Positions 35,900 to 47,190 of a stretch of 64,000 bases of DNA are shown here, piece by piece. Below the pieces are notes generated by a model. That model searched no databases. It saw nothing but the letters and a program-made list of their open reading frames with translations, and had not been told where the DNA came from. A program made the position numbers and the translations under genes. Each line of letters starts with the position of its first letter. Positions within the stretch are counted from its first letter, which is position 1. Source of the stretch: Gnetum montanum (taxonomy: Eukaryota; Streptophyta; Gnetopsida; Gnetales; Gnetaceae); contig MNCI01011532.1 in NCBI GenBank assembly GCA_015680685.1, positions 182,529 to 246,528 on the forward strand, written 5' to 3'.

Positions 35900-37823
35900 G
35901 GAGTTCCACTTGGGTAGTAAGCTTGTTGTTGCTGGTAGAACTATCTTAGACTACCTTGAGGGTAAGGAAATAATTGTAGAGCTTGCCTATGTGCTAGGCA
36001 AGGATTTAATGCATACACTCTAGACTCTTGTAAGTGTGACACCATAGGGTAACATCCCTTTGAATAGTAATATTGACAGATGTCACATTTAGTTTCATTA
36101 TCAGATTCAAACTCCATAACTTCCTCTACTACCACAACTTTGCCCTTACCCCTTTGGTAGGCGCATTCAGCTTTTTTTCACCTTCTACAATTACAATCAC
36201 TATTTTTCTCTTTGGATTCTTTCATAATCTTTAAAGTAGTTTGAAAATTTTCATTCAAAGAGTTCCATAACTAACCTTGGCAAAAATATCAAAAATAGAT
36301 TTTTGGATGGGCAAGGTCTTTCTATTCACCACTTCATCAAGTGGTGAATCCTCCTTGTCACAAAATCGGACCTCTCATTTTTTGATAGCTAGATCCCTAT
36401 TATATTCTTTAGCATTTTCCCTTTTTCATAGCTCACCTTCTTTTTTTGCTACCTACTCAATTAACTTGTGGATATGATGAGCTCTCATTTCAGAAAATCT
36501 TCCTTGGGCATACACCCCAAGGGTTCTTCTTATTTCTACTTTGAGCCCATCTATGATGTGGCAAAGTTCTTCCCTCTAAGAGAAACCATGACAAAGGAAT
36601 CTGTGTAAAAGTGAAAGGTATTGGTCCATGGTGGCATCCAAGGGTTTTTGTGCTCCTTGTTTCCAACCTTGGATTTTCCTTCTCAGATTAGACACTCTAG
36701 AGAATGTCTATTATTTTTCATTGAACAGTTCTAACATGGTACTTCATATTTGGATAGATTTTGGCTCTAAGGACTGATACCAACTTTCAACTTCCTTAAT
36801 GAGTATCCTTTGGAAAAGCTTGAGTTTCTACCACTCATTCTCTATGTTCTATAAAGCATAGGCATCTTGAAAAGCTTATAGATGTATCTGCGGATAAGAA
36901 TTGTATCCCCCCTCAAATCTTAGGATATTGTTCATCTCTAGGCACTTGATTTGACTATCATTCATATGTCTGGTTGGGATTTTCACTACCTCTACAATGT
37001 TGAGCATACTTTGAGTTGCCAATAAAGGTTCATCATCATCACTGCATTGATAACACCAATGATGGTTTAAGCCACCTCTTCAATTTTGGTAGCCTTCGCG
37101 ATCATTGTTATTTCATCAATCACCTTCATCACAGTTGTTTTGATGGTGGCTTTCATGAGAACCATCAAATGAAGAGGAATGTTTAGAATCAGATGAATAT
37201 GATAAAGAGGAAGATGGATTGCCACCACCACCATGATGTCTACCACCACTCTTACACTTTTTATGATCACCATCCTTAGATCCCTTGTTGGTGCAATGTT
37301 CACCTGAGTCCCTACCTTGGCTATCACTCCTTCTTGACCCTGGTTTATGAATAGTTAATTGTAGGGTTTGGTTTGCACCCTCATCATCAATAGCAAGGGG
37401 TGAAGAATCTTCATGTTAAGAACCTTCCAAGGGATGATCCTCATTGTCCTCTTGATCTAGTAGGAACAAGGGGTTAGTGTAATATTACCCCTTTGTAACT
37501 TCATGAAGTTTCTCCTAATGTTTATCTCCTTTATGTTGTGTTTCAGTGGGACAATAGTTCCAAGTGTCGTATCCATCTACAATGTACTCCTCGTGAAGAT
37601 CTGCTATGCCCAACTTCTTAAGGGTTTTAAATATCATTCAAGGCACAAATCTATTAAGGGGTAAGATGAAATTTCCCCCCATATCGCACCATCGCATTTG
37701 TTCATCCTGATGTAAGATGAAGGTGAAATTTGGCACAAACTCATCTGGATAGGTGTATACCACCTTACATTATTATGGGACTGGTGGTTTAATATCTTCA
37801 ATCTTACAAGAAAAAGAAGACAT
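35900..37823 (-). pseudogene. Athila gag (decayed)
   Basis: Starts at an ATG at 37823 ('MSSFSCKIEDI'), which parallels the plus-strand gag start. A His/Ser/Asp/Gly-rich low-complexity middle (37350-37070) is followed by the gag domain ('MNNILRFEGGYNSYPQIHL' near 36960). The region ends in a zinc-knuckle-like 'CDICQYYYSKGCYPMVSHL' near 36085 and 'SRVYALNPCL'. The knuckle His is lost. Several stops are present. Confidence 0.7.
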
Positions 37824-37960
37824 TTTGTAAACTAAAATAAAATTATCAATGTTCTTTTATAATTTTTATGTATAGTGGAAATGGAATTGACCTTTAGGTT
37901 CATACAAAAATATTAGTGATATTCACTTAGACCTAAATAGTGCACATTTCAAAAAAATAG

Positions 37961-37978
37961 TCCATGGCAACCACACCA
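37961..37978 (-). other. Primer-binding site, tRNA-Asp type
   Basis: The minus strand reads TGGTGTGGTTGCCATGGA, one base after the LTR end. It matches 13 of 18 bases of the tRNA-Asp-complementary PBS used by Athila elements. Three of the five mismatches are C-to-T or G-to-A. Confidence 0.65.
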
Positions 37979-37979
37979 A

Positions 37980-38505
37980 TGATTAGTGAGGTACCCCTAT
38001 GCCCAACCATACAAATCACAAAGCATTCATGCATGATCTAGTTGAATTCCACAAACTTTATCATTTATAGTGCACTAGCCCTTTAGGAAGTGAATCTTGC
38101 CTTAAGGTCAATTGTTGTCCTTCCAATTACACTTGTGATGTATGTTGGTATGGTTAAGTGTAACTAAGGCATCTGATTTTTATCATTTTGTATTTTATAT
38201 TTTGGTGCTCAAAATGTATATAAAAGGAGTTTAATTAACTAATCAACTAGCATTTAACTAATCTTAACATAAGTATTCATTCCCACTTTCCATACACATC
38301 CTAAACCCACGTATCCATTGCTAGACAACCAAGCACTATGCTACTAGGCATACTAGGTAATAAAATTATTTTGATTAGCAAGCAAATACGTGTTATACTT
38401 AAAATATTCATACTTATGTGTGTAATCTATCTTGGTTAATTGCCTCATTAACATAATAACTGGGAAACATTTAATAACTAATTAAAAACATTAAATGCAT
38501 AAATG
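37980..38505 (-). mobile_element. Athila-type 5' LTR, truncated
   Basis: Aligns to 25712-26270 over ~525 bp with the same orientation. It stops abruptly after 'TTAAATGCATAAAT' at about 38504, where plus-strand accessory-ORF sequence begins. U3 and the TATA region are lost. Confidence 0.75.
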
Positions 38506-38981
38506 CCCTATCCGTGGGATATTTCCATGCTGGCCCACATTGGTGATGCTCCATGGACCATGTACGATCCCTGGAGTAAGAAGGAGAAGATGAAAGCATT
38601 ATTAGATTTTTTTCATCTTCCACCAGTAGTTGTAGTTGCAACAAGATAACCACAACCATAATTTCCTTATGCACCAGAGATAGGAGAAGGTCCTTTGACA
38701 CCTCAAGAACCTCCACCACTTGGGACAATTTAAATTCCTACTCATCTTCAAGCCACTAGAGGGATTTGCTATTAGTTTTTGTAATAGTGTTTAATTTTGT
38801 AATCATCAACACCAATTTTTGTAAATTTTGTAAATCCATACACTTGGGAACTTAGCATTAGTTTGAGTCTACATGTGTGTTAGTCAGTTAATCAATAATC
38901 TCATACTTTTCCAAAAATTTTCAAAAAAAATATTCCTTCCTTTTTCACTTGAGGATGAGTTTTCACTCAATTATGGAGGTA
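38506..38981 (+). pseudogene. Accessory ORF copy 3: C-terminus and 3' region
   Basis: The frame from 38506 reads 'PYPWDISMLAHIGDAPWTMY' and continues 'DPWSKKEKMKALLDFF', matching the C-terminal motif of copy 2 (P.HWDV..AHI..A.W.M.D..SK.EK.K.LL). A Pro-rich tail follows with two stops and an end near 38730. After ~250 bp of non-coding sequence comes 'CAATTATGGAGGTA', a short polypurine tract, at the LTR start. No start is present, because the left side is cut by the minus-strand LTR. Confidence 0.6.
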
Positions 38982-39872
38982 TGATGAGTCATCGTGGATT
39001 TGTCTATGTTAGTGCAATCCCATTGACATGATCCCATCAATGCATATGCATCAATGTGATCTCATTGATGCATACTTGTTTACGCATGATTTGATGCATC
39101 AATGCATACACATCGACAGAGTGTCTACTCTTGCCTATATAAATGTGTGCACCCAACACATTTAGGGCATTTTTTGTTAACTAGCATAGTCAAACTCTTG
39201 TAGTTTGTTTCTTCTAGAGTTAGAATATTTCCTAAGTGCCATCAATAGGAGTTGATAAGTGTACAAATCTTTATTTGAGTACTAATGTACTTGGACACTT
39301 CGGTGTGAATAGTAATAAAGATGAGCCTCTTGATAAACCTTGCATTACTTCGAATTACCATAATATTTACTTTAATGCACTTTAATACTATGAAATTTAT
39401 TGTAATTCATTTAATTAATTAATTAATAACAAGTAATTAATGCACATAAGTACAACCATCTCAAGCATACGTTAATGCTTGGTAATCTAGTATCATTTAC
39501 ACTTGGTAACCTAGTAGCATTAAAACATGTTCAAGATGTATATGGAAGGTGGTAACAGATTCATATATTAGGATTAGTTAGGGCATTAATTAGTTACTAG
39601 ATTAATTAAACACTTAATTACCTTATTTTCTACACTTAGGCAAATTAAATGAAAAATATAAAAATGCTACAAATAATATGCCTCAGTTACACTTAACCAT
39701 ACACTTAGATCTCATGAGTGGAACTAGGAAGACAACAATCATGTCCTTGAAATTCACTACATAGTTCAAGTGTACTTAGTGAGCCAAATTCTACAAAATT
39801 TGACTAGATCACTCAGTGAATGCTGGTGATTCGTATGGTTGGGAATAGGGATTGCTCATTGCTCATTAGTCA
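38982..39872 (+). mobile_element. Athila-type LTR (3' LTR of an accessory-ORF element)
   Basis: Starts 'TGATGAGTCATCG' and ends '..CTCATTAGTCA', ~891 bp. TATATAAA is at 39136-39143 and 'AATAAAGATGAGC' near 39313. U3 carries a TTGATGCATCAA palindrome at 39091-39102. It is the same subfamily as 25712-26607. Confidence 0.75.
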
Positions 39873-39892
39873 ACAATAATAAGATTCATGTT

Positions 39893-40769
39893 TAGTCCAT
39901 GATAAAGATAAAAACGTAAGTGATGCCTCTAACACAAACTTGGCTACTTTTCATATATCAAAAGAAATTAATTCCTATGCTTGGATCACAAATAGTGGGT
40001 GTAGTAATCATATGACCTCTCATAGAAATTGTAGTATTAAGTTTAAGGAAGATACTAATATTGGGTCTAGTAAAGCTAGTTGTGGAACATTTATGAAAAT
40101 TAAAGGCATTGGTAGATGCCAAATAGGCCTTGATAATGATTTTCATGCTTAATTTTATGATGTATTCCATGTTTCAAAATTATACAATTCTCTTCTTTTA
40201 GTTGATCAAATGTTGACAAAATGTAATAAAGTTATCTTTGAAAATGAGGAATGCATCATCTTAAACTTATATAGTTAAGTTGCTAGTGTTTAATGTTTAA
40301 AAACCATATCTATTATTTTTGAATTAATTTACTTTACCAATGTAACATTAAGTCCGATATCATCCAAGCATGTATGGAAATATTGTGACATTGAAGGCTT
40401 GGTCATACCTCCTATTCCAACATTGTCAAGTTCATCAATAATTACATAACCATTGGATGCAAGCTCCAGGAAGAATCTTAAGAAGTTTATCAAAGTTTTC
40501 AAAAAGGTAAGAAAAATACCATTTCATATTCAAGCTTAACTTATTATATTTGCTACACATGAATGTTGTGGGTCAATTAATTACCATTGAACATGAAAGA
40601 GGCAAATATTTCTTGATGATTCTTAATAATTCTTCTAGGTACACATGGAGCTACATGCTTCACTTCAAAGATGAAATGTTTAAATTCTTTTATAATTTCA
40701 AGTAGTTGGTAGAAAATAGACTTAGCTCAAAGGTAGAAATGACTAGAAATAATAAAAGGGATCAATAAC
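39893..40769 (+). pseudogene. Ty1-copia fragment (protease and integrase)
   Basis: 39955-40150 reads 'WITNSGCSNHMTSHRNC', the copia protease entry (family WI.DSGC..HMT), with the catalytic Asp changed to Asn. It then reads 'GTFMKIKGIGRCQIG' and 'YNSLLLVDQM'. 40557-40769 is the integrase core: 'KYFLMILNNSSRYTWSYML' (family FLTFIDDYSR, both Asp now Asn), 'LVENRLSSKVEMTRNNKRDQ' (family R.DNG.E). Stops and frameshifts are present and RT is absent. The strand and order suit a plus-strand fragment lying right after an unrelated LTR. Confidence 0.75.
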
Positions 40770-42784
40770 CTTCTTGTTGGAACCCAAGACAAAAAATAAA
40801 TGCTCCTCAAAAAATATAAATAAAGGTGAAACCATTATATTATTATTTACTAAGATCATTTACAATTAAATAAAATAAGATGTCCCTTCTTTAATTTTGT
40901 GTATATTTAAGCATTGTGTTTTTGTTGAAACTCTCTTAGCTTCAATTCCTTTCTTCTTTTTCTTGCATTCCTTCAAGTATGCATCTCACAATTGAGGATT
41001 GAATTCCTTCAATGGATTCTTCTCTAAACTTCTTTTAAGTTTAATTCATATGCATTCTCTAATGCAAATTCATTATCATATTTTCTCTCATAATTCTATC
41101 ATATTTTGGTTTTTGAAATTTCTAAAGTTAATAGGATGTTTACTCATGTTTATTATGAAAGAATTGAAGAGTATAAGGAAGATTAATATTAGAACTTAAG
41201 AGATTCACTCCCTCTAATTTTCATGTTTATGTTTATGATTTAAGGGGGACTTAACACCCATCCTATCATTTACAAATTTCAAGCTAATTGGTGTTTTGTT
41301 TGAGCTTTGTCCAAGATTAAGAAGCTTAAGAAGAAGTAATTTCATGCTTGTGTCTTAGCCTTTTCATTTTTTTTAACTTAATCAAAAGAAAATTAAATGG
41401 TCATGCATGTTTATGCTTTTTTTATGCATGTAGTACAATTTGATAAGTATTTCCAAATATTTTTTTGTTATCTACATGTTTTCTACTCTAATTTCTTTGA
41501 TAAGAGGTCAAATGATATAGTATCAACCTAATTTATTTGCCCCAAGATTTCATTAATGTCTAATCTTAATTTTAAATATTTAATCATTTTCTAAATTTTT
41601 TTCACAAATCACAACCTCATCATGATTCATGTTCTACCTTCCATAGCCTTATCATGACTTCTTATTTGCATTTCTTGAACAATTGAAAGATAATAACTAT
41701 GATCTTCTCAGTATTAGTTGTTTGTTAGCCATAATGATTCATGGTAGATTCATAATCAATTTTTTGAAGTATAAAAGGAGAAAAATGGCCACCTTGACTT
41801 GATCACAACTTATGGTCAGCTCATGGTAAGCATCATCATTCATGTTTGTCCTTGTAATTTTTATAGTATTAATATATGTTATATTTCTAGTAATTTTGTA
41901 GGATCATGATCTAACCACAACCCATGGTTTACTTCACCATAATCTTATCATGAGTCATTCATGACTCATGGCATAGAGAAAAACTTACCATAACATGCAT
42001 CATTACTCATGGTTAACTTGTGGTTGACTTTAGAGACCAATTTTGAAGCTAAAATGCGATTGGTAGGTTGCCAATAGGAACCTTATTCTACTACTATGCT
42101 CTAGCAACAATAGAAGTAATAGTTGCCATAGTAGCCACCAACAATTAGTTATTTGCCAAATACAAAACAAAAGATTAAATACTTCTATTAGAAGGTTTGA
42201 ATTTGGATGTACATAGGGAGATATTCTAGTTTTACTCTCATATTACCTTATTAAACTTGTTATTCTAACCTTGTATAATCCATAGTTGCTACAAAGATAA
42301 AGTTAATTGCTTATACAGGATTTACATTATTAAAGTAATTTTTATGTGATTCAATGTGGGGTTTTTAAAATTGGAATGGACAAATTAAGCTTCAATCATT
42401 TTTGTTTTGAAAGTTAAATGATGTTACTTTTAGAAACCACCAACAAGGTGTTTGTTTTTTTTTTTTTTTTTTGTTTTTTTGGAATATTTGAGGGCTTATA
42501 GAAGCTTAAACTAAATGACAATGTATACCCTAGGATATTTTAATATGGGGTTCTTAATATTATAATGAAAAAATTAAGTTTTAGTCATTTCTATTTTAAA
42601 ATTTAAAGGATTATAATTTTACAAATGATTAAGAAGGATTATTTTTCCTTTTCTTTTAAGATTTGGAAGTTGTCAAAATAAGAACTAAATCGGGATGTTA
42701 AAATCCAAAACATTGTTTTTAATAATGTTTATCCCCATGACATTTAGTCAAAATAGAAATGTGTAACACAATATTGTCTTCTAT
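40770..42784. other. AT-rich non-coding sequence
   Basis: No domain was recognised on either strand. It holds a long poly-T tract at about 42453-42480 and repeated 'TCATGATTCATG'-like words at 41610-41960. Short frames such as 40999-41199 look like chance. Confidence 0.5.
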
Positions 42785-43045
42785 AATTGAACCCTTAACT
42801 TGGAACTACTAAATCAAGAGTTTTATCATTAGACTAATACCTACTAGAACTTTAGAAGTTAGTATTATCTACTAGAATCAAACTTGTAACTTAGAGTTTC
42901 TAAATTAAGAGTCTTACCACTAGGCTACCGTCTCATTATTAATCAAAACTAAATGACTACATCTACCCTAAGCTAGCATAAAATTTTCTTAGAACTTATA
43001 ACAAAGAGTTTCAAAATCAAAAGTGTTATCAGTACAAGTAGGAGG
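42785..43045 (-). repeat. Three tRNA-like SINE heads in tandem (minus strand)
   Basis: On the minus strand 42930-42868 reads 'CGGTAGCCTAGTGGTAAGAC' (A-box-like), then 'AAGTTTGATTCTAGTAG' (B-box-like) ~30 bases later. 42843-42785 repeats the plan ('TTAGTCTAATGATAAAACTC', then 'AAGGGTTCAATTATA'). 43045-42988 is a weaker third copy. The A- and B-box spacing and the 'ACTCTTGATTTAG' middle suit a tRNA-derived SINE and not a working tRNA: there is no clean cloverleaf or acceptor pairing. Confidence 0.5.
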
Positions 43046-44140
43046 CAAGACTTATATTCAACTAATTACATATTATAATCTTTCTAATTCTTGCAACTTT
43101 TGCCATCATGAAGCATATGTGTTTAATAATTGACCTTTTCTACTTAAGAAAAATGATTTTTTAAAAAAATTAAAAAATGTATTTTGAAGTTGAAGATAGA
43201 AGAAAGAATATGAAGTTGAAAATATGAAAAATCAAGTTAATGTTAATGATAAGAAAGATCAAATTATAATAAAGAATCTAGAGAAGATAGAAGCTCCTAT
43301 GTATATTTTCACTAGTATTATGGACATGCACAAAGAAGATCATATAATAAGTATATTAAAAAAGGTTACTACATAACTCTTCCAAAAAATCCATTGAAAG
43401 AAAGACAAAAAAATCATAGAAAAAATAATTAAAGATGATTTGAAGAAATTACTAATAAACAAAGATCTAACTCTTCATAGAGATGAATGGTAAAAGAAAG
43501 CTTCATGTAGCTAACCTCATTTTATTAAGATAAGGCTAAGATGATAATGATGATGATGAATATGTTGAATTTATACTTAAGTTGAATAAATTCACCATTG
43601 ATGCATGCTTGGTTTGGCTATAAATAAGAGGGTATTAGTCTAATAATGCAATAATGGTGGTTAAGAGATACTTCTTTTCCAATGGACCTCTTTTTTCTTT
43701 TTCATGTAAGTCACATATGTAGACTTTATATTATTCTAACACATATAGGCTTTTGGATAATATGTACTCCATAGTATGTTAAAATTGAGTATTACTCATA
43801 TTTATAAAGTAAGCTATATATATATATATATATTGCATAACCAATAGGTCCAATTCAATAGGTTAAGTCCCTGCTTGGAGTCAATTCACCTCTCTCTCTT
43901 CTCAATTTTATAATGAATCTCTTTTTTTTTTCTTGTTTCAAATGTTATATCAACTGATTAAGAAAGTGATAAATCACATCCCACTCTCTCTAGCATAAAA
44001 AAACTTGATTGAAGATTAGATCATCCATCCTCTACTAAGATTCTTAAACCATTGGGTTCCTACTCCATGATTTCAAAAACTCATATTCCTTCTTCTTATT
44101 CATTCCTATTTGTAATCATCAACAGAGCATTAGGTTCTCC
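43046..44140. other. AT-rich non-coding sequence with a short (TA)n
   Basis: Nothing coding is recognised. A TATATA tract lies at about 43815-43833. The Lys/Glu-rich look of 43160-43480 comes from its A-rich composition. Confidence 0.5.
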
Positions 44141-44149
44141 TCTTGAAAT

Positions 44150-45030
44150 CTTCCATCATCTCTACCTAGATAAACCTTAGAACATTCTCGAGTGAAATGA
44201 TCCCTATCATAGATATAACACCTTATGCCTCTATGCCTCGGAGGATATTGATGAAGTCCTACAAAACAAGATCTTTAATTTCAAAACACATTCTACTCTA
44301 GAGTAGTTAGGCATTCCCCATAGTCTAGGTAACAAAGTTGAGTACTTGGTGTAGGGGTAGCATGTGGGCTATCGAACCCTCCAAATTCTTTTTCTCCATC
44401 ATCTTTTCAAAGCTTGTTACTTTCTTTCTTACACTTATGTAGTTGTTCAATCCCACTCTTATCTTCCTTCTTTACCTCAAAATCCACCTAACTACTAGTA
44501 ACCTAGACTACCTCCTTGTATTTTGTGATTTTTTGGGTTTTAATCTCCCATTGAATCCAAGGTTTGAGGCCATTAATAAAAATCCTATATTTTCACACTT
44601 CATTAATATCTAGGATTTATATGATAAAATCTTAATACTCCCAAATATATTCCTCTAGCTTCCTAGTGTTCTAGATTTCCTTCATCTTTGCCTACACTTT
44701 ATTAATTAAAGTTCTCAATTAATGTTTCTTTGAATTGGTCCAATGTTCTTATAGGTTTGCTTGTTACAACGTTTTCTTCTTGGAGAATGCCAACCCACTA
44801 AGTTTTTGCAACTCTACCTAGGAATTGGATAGTGATATTATTTTTTTTCTCTAAATGTACTTGTGCATCTTCAAAAACTTATCCATCTCAAAGAGAAAAG
44901 CATCAATAACTATATCATGCCTATTGCCCTTGTAGATTTTTGGCTCCGTTTCTTGGAACTTGCGAAGTAATTAATCCACCCATGATTCTTTTACCTTTTC
45001 TTACAAAGCCAATTGACTTTTTAAGATCTC
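44150..45030 (-). pseudogene. LTR-retrotransposon gag (decayed, minus strand)
   Basis: From about 45000 downward, in pieces: 'FQETEPKIYKGNRHDIVID' with 'FLFEMDKFLKMHKY', then 'TLDQFKETLIENFN', then 'FINGLKPWIQWEIKTQKIT' and 'VDFEVKKEDKSGIEQLHKC', and finally a zinc-knuckle-like 'CYIYDRDHFTRECSKVYLG' near 44200 (CCHC with the second Cys now Tyr). This is the order of a gypsy-type gag. Together with the iMet primer site at 45463 it forms the 5' part of one minus-strand element. Pol is not visible to the left. Confidence 0.6.
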
Positions 45031-45445
45031 AAAATCATATCGTCAAGTCTCTATCAATGTTTTTAATTATTTCCCTTCAATCTCAAGTTCATGAATAGTA
45101 AGTTGAAGATCATCAATAACATTCCCTAGATGTTTTGCATAGTTTCTTATCACAAAGATTTTTGTAAGAGCATGTTTGTGTTTAATACTAAAGTTTAACT
45201 CTATTAAGAAAGGAACTTCCATAAGATCAATCAATTAGGCTTTTTCTACTCTTATTAGGTGATGCATAATAATTGATCCCACATCTCTTACATCTTTTTA
45301 GCTGCTAATCAAATTTCTTATCCCTTCATAATAGGATCACCAATAGGACTAGGATGAAGATCTACTTTCTTTTCCTATGGCATATCATTTGTCACACATA
45401 GCTACTTTTCATAAGTATTTAAATGGATCTTTGGCTTGAATCAAA

Positions 45446-45463
45446 ACCTTGGCTCTAATACCA
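45446..45463 (-). other. Primer-binding site, initiator tRNA-Met type
   Basis: The minus strand reads TGGTATTAGAGCCAAGG, the common plant LTR-element PBS (TGGTATCAGAGCC) with one C-to-T change. It follows 'ATTACACT' at the presumed LTR end. Confidence 0.75.
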
Positions 45464-45465
45464 AG

Positions 45466-46000
45466 TGTAATAACATTGCCATTTTGAGCTCCAAAGTCAC
45501 TAAGTGTTCCAAAGCATACTCAAAATAGACTACACCTTAATGATCACAAGATTGCAAGCACAATATAAGTGCACAAAATATATTAATCCAAAGGTTAGCA
45601 GTACCACAAAGGCACCTTAGATAATCATATAAAAGGACCAACAAGATGCATACACACACAATCACAAAGAGCATTAGCAAACACATAAAGAGATAATAAT
45701 CCTCGATAGAGATAAGTGGCACTATATGCATCTATTTCTAATGCCTTCTTCATAAAGTATGGATGGAGCCCATCCTAAGGGCAAAAAATCAAGCTACCAT
45801 ATATGATTGCAATATAGTACACAAAGAATTAGCTCTCCAAGAAGGAATAATGTTTAAGATAGCATAAAACCCAAGTGAATCTCTATAATCCTTCTAGAAT
45901 GTTAGGATGAAAAATAATCTATTTACTAGAATGACCCTCCACCTCAATTTTACAATGAAAAATAAATTATTTACTATGACTAAGAAGGACCTTCTCAATC
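45466..46000 (-). mobile_element. Probable 5' LTR of the iMet-primed element (left edge defined, right edge uncertain)
   Basis: Its end is fixed by the PBS (CA at 45467-45466 on the minus strand). No second LTR is visible to define the start, so the right boundary is a guess. Nothing coding is seen. Confidence 0.4.
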
Positions 46001-46500
46001 AAACTAGCTACTTGACTTTTATTCTTGGGTAAAAAAGGAAAAGGCTAAAATAATTTACATGTATTAAAATTCAAAATTTTATTAAAAAATACACATAAAT
46101 ATAAAATTAAAATAATTAAAATTAACTTTTTAGACGATAACTACAATTAGCTTAGACAATGAGTTATGATTAGTTATATGTTTGGATTATAGTAGAACAA
46201 ATATGAAGGTATGACGAGGTTGAGTCTTATAACTTTTTTCATGCATACTATTAATCAATCAAATCATTACAATTTTAAGTTTTGATTGATATATTAATTA
46301 GTTACCTAATCATATTTAATTTTAACTACATTCTCTCCATTCTCATTGAGAAATCCTCTCCTCAAACTTTTCATTTATTACAAGCTATTTTAGATAGAAG
46401 AAAGTCATCTATAAATGAATATGACACCCAATTTAGAATAAACTCATCATCAATATGACACACATCTCATGCATCTCAGATGGCTTATGAATCAAACATT

Positions 46501-46566
46501 AACACACATTTATTGATAGTAGAATCTAAGATTAACATACATTTATTGATAATAGCACCTAAGATT
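46501..46566. repeat. 33-bp tandem repeat, two copies
   Basis: 46501-46533 and 46534-46566 are near-identical 33-bp units ('AACACACATTTATTGATAGT' and continuation), with a partial third copy after them. The short open frame across it (46480-46767) is likely a product of the repeat and not a gene. Confidence 0.8.
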
Positions 46567-46796
46567 GTCATCAACATATTGATAGCAACAATTAGTTTTC
46601 ACATCATGAATGCTCTAATTCAAAAGAAATTTTGTTTTCCTTTTAGAAACGGGTTTGTTGAAAGTCCAATAGTCACCATTAACATGTCCAATTCAAGTCA
46701 TCCATCATTAGACATGACAAACAACACTAACCAAAGAATGAATAAGTCAACTCAATCTAGTTGTTAGCACTAAATTTTTATTAGTATGTACTTTGT

Positions 46797-46860
46797 GAGT
46801 TGGCGTGGTAGATTATCTTAATAAGAATGAGTTGGCTTGGTAGATTATCTTAATAAGAAG
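46797..46860. repeat. 32-bp tandem repeat, two copies
   Basis: 46797-46828 and 46829-46860 differ at only two positions ('GAGTTGGCGTGGTAGATTAT' and continuation). It lies downstream of the zinc-finger gene. Confidence 0.9.
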
Positions 46861-47011
46861 ATAAATAAATTGATTTTAAAAATGAAACATAAAATATTAG
46901 GAAAATTTATGAAACATAATTCTTAGGAAAAGAAAAATCATCCATTTTTTAAATTTTAATTTTTTAGTTATAAGGCTATTAACTTGGTCATTGTGATAAC
47001 TTTCAAAATAC

Positions 47012-47017
47012 TTTATT
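47012..47017 (-). terminator. Candidate polyadenylation signal of the zinc-finger gene
   Basis: AATAAA on the minus strand about 175 bases after the stop codon at 47191, a normal plant 3' UTR distance. Plant signals are weak, so this is only a candidate. Confidence 0.35.
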
Positions 47018-47190
47018 GAATTCTATAATAACACAGAAGTACAGAAAGTGACATAATGACCTTTAGCATACAAATATGGTAACATTGTAATGTGCTATGA
47101 CCCACTGTATCTTAATCTTCTTAGAAAGTCTTAAAAAGTAGGTAATGTATTATGAGTGACTACTCATAATTTAGAGTTCACTTTAATTAA

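Larger units (their letters stand above)
31660..38505 (-). mobile_element. Athila-lineage Ty3/gypsy element on the minus strand
   Basis: Order on the minus strand: truncated 5' LTR (38505-37980), tRNA-Asp-like PBS (37978-37961), gag (from 37823), protease (about 35260), RT, RNase H, integrase (to about 31690), then the 3' non-coding region. Proteins align along their whole length with the plus-strand element at 52099. RT and integrase signatures, the PBS type and the lack of both a chromodomain and a second RNase H point to Athila. Its 3' LTR is not identified with certainty. Confidence 0.8.

Noticed and set aside
37067-37327. 86-codon minus-strand frame as a separate protein
   Set aside because: It is an out-of-frame reading of the His/Ser/Asp-rich part of Athila gag.
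39893-40769. Copia protease and integrase as part of the LTR element ending at 39872
   Set aside because: The LTR and its upstream polypurine tract are Athila-type and plus-strand 3' LTR; copia sequence after it is a separate, older insertion.
42868-42930. A functional tRNA gene
   Set aside because: A- and B-box-like motifs are present but there is no pairing acceptor stem or clear anticodon arm; a SINE head is more likely.
46480-46767. 95-codon frame near the zinc-finger gene
   Set aside because: It is built on a 33-bp tandem repeat whose length is a multiple of three; no domain, no splice partner, no homologue recognised.
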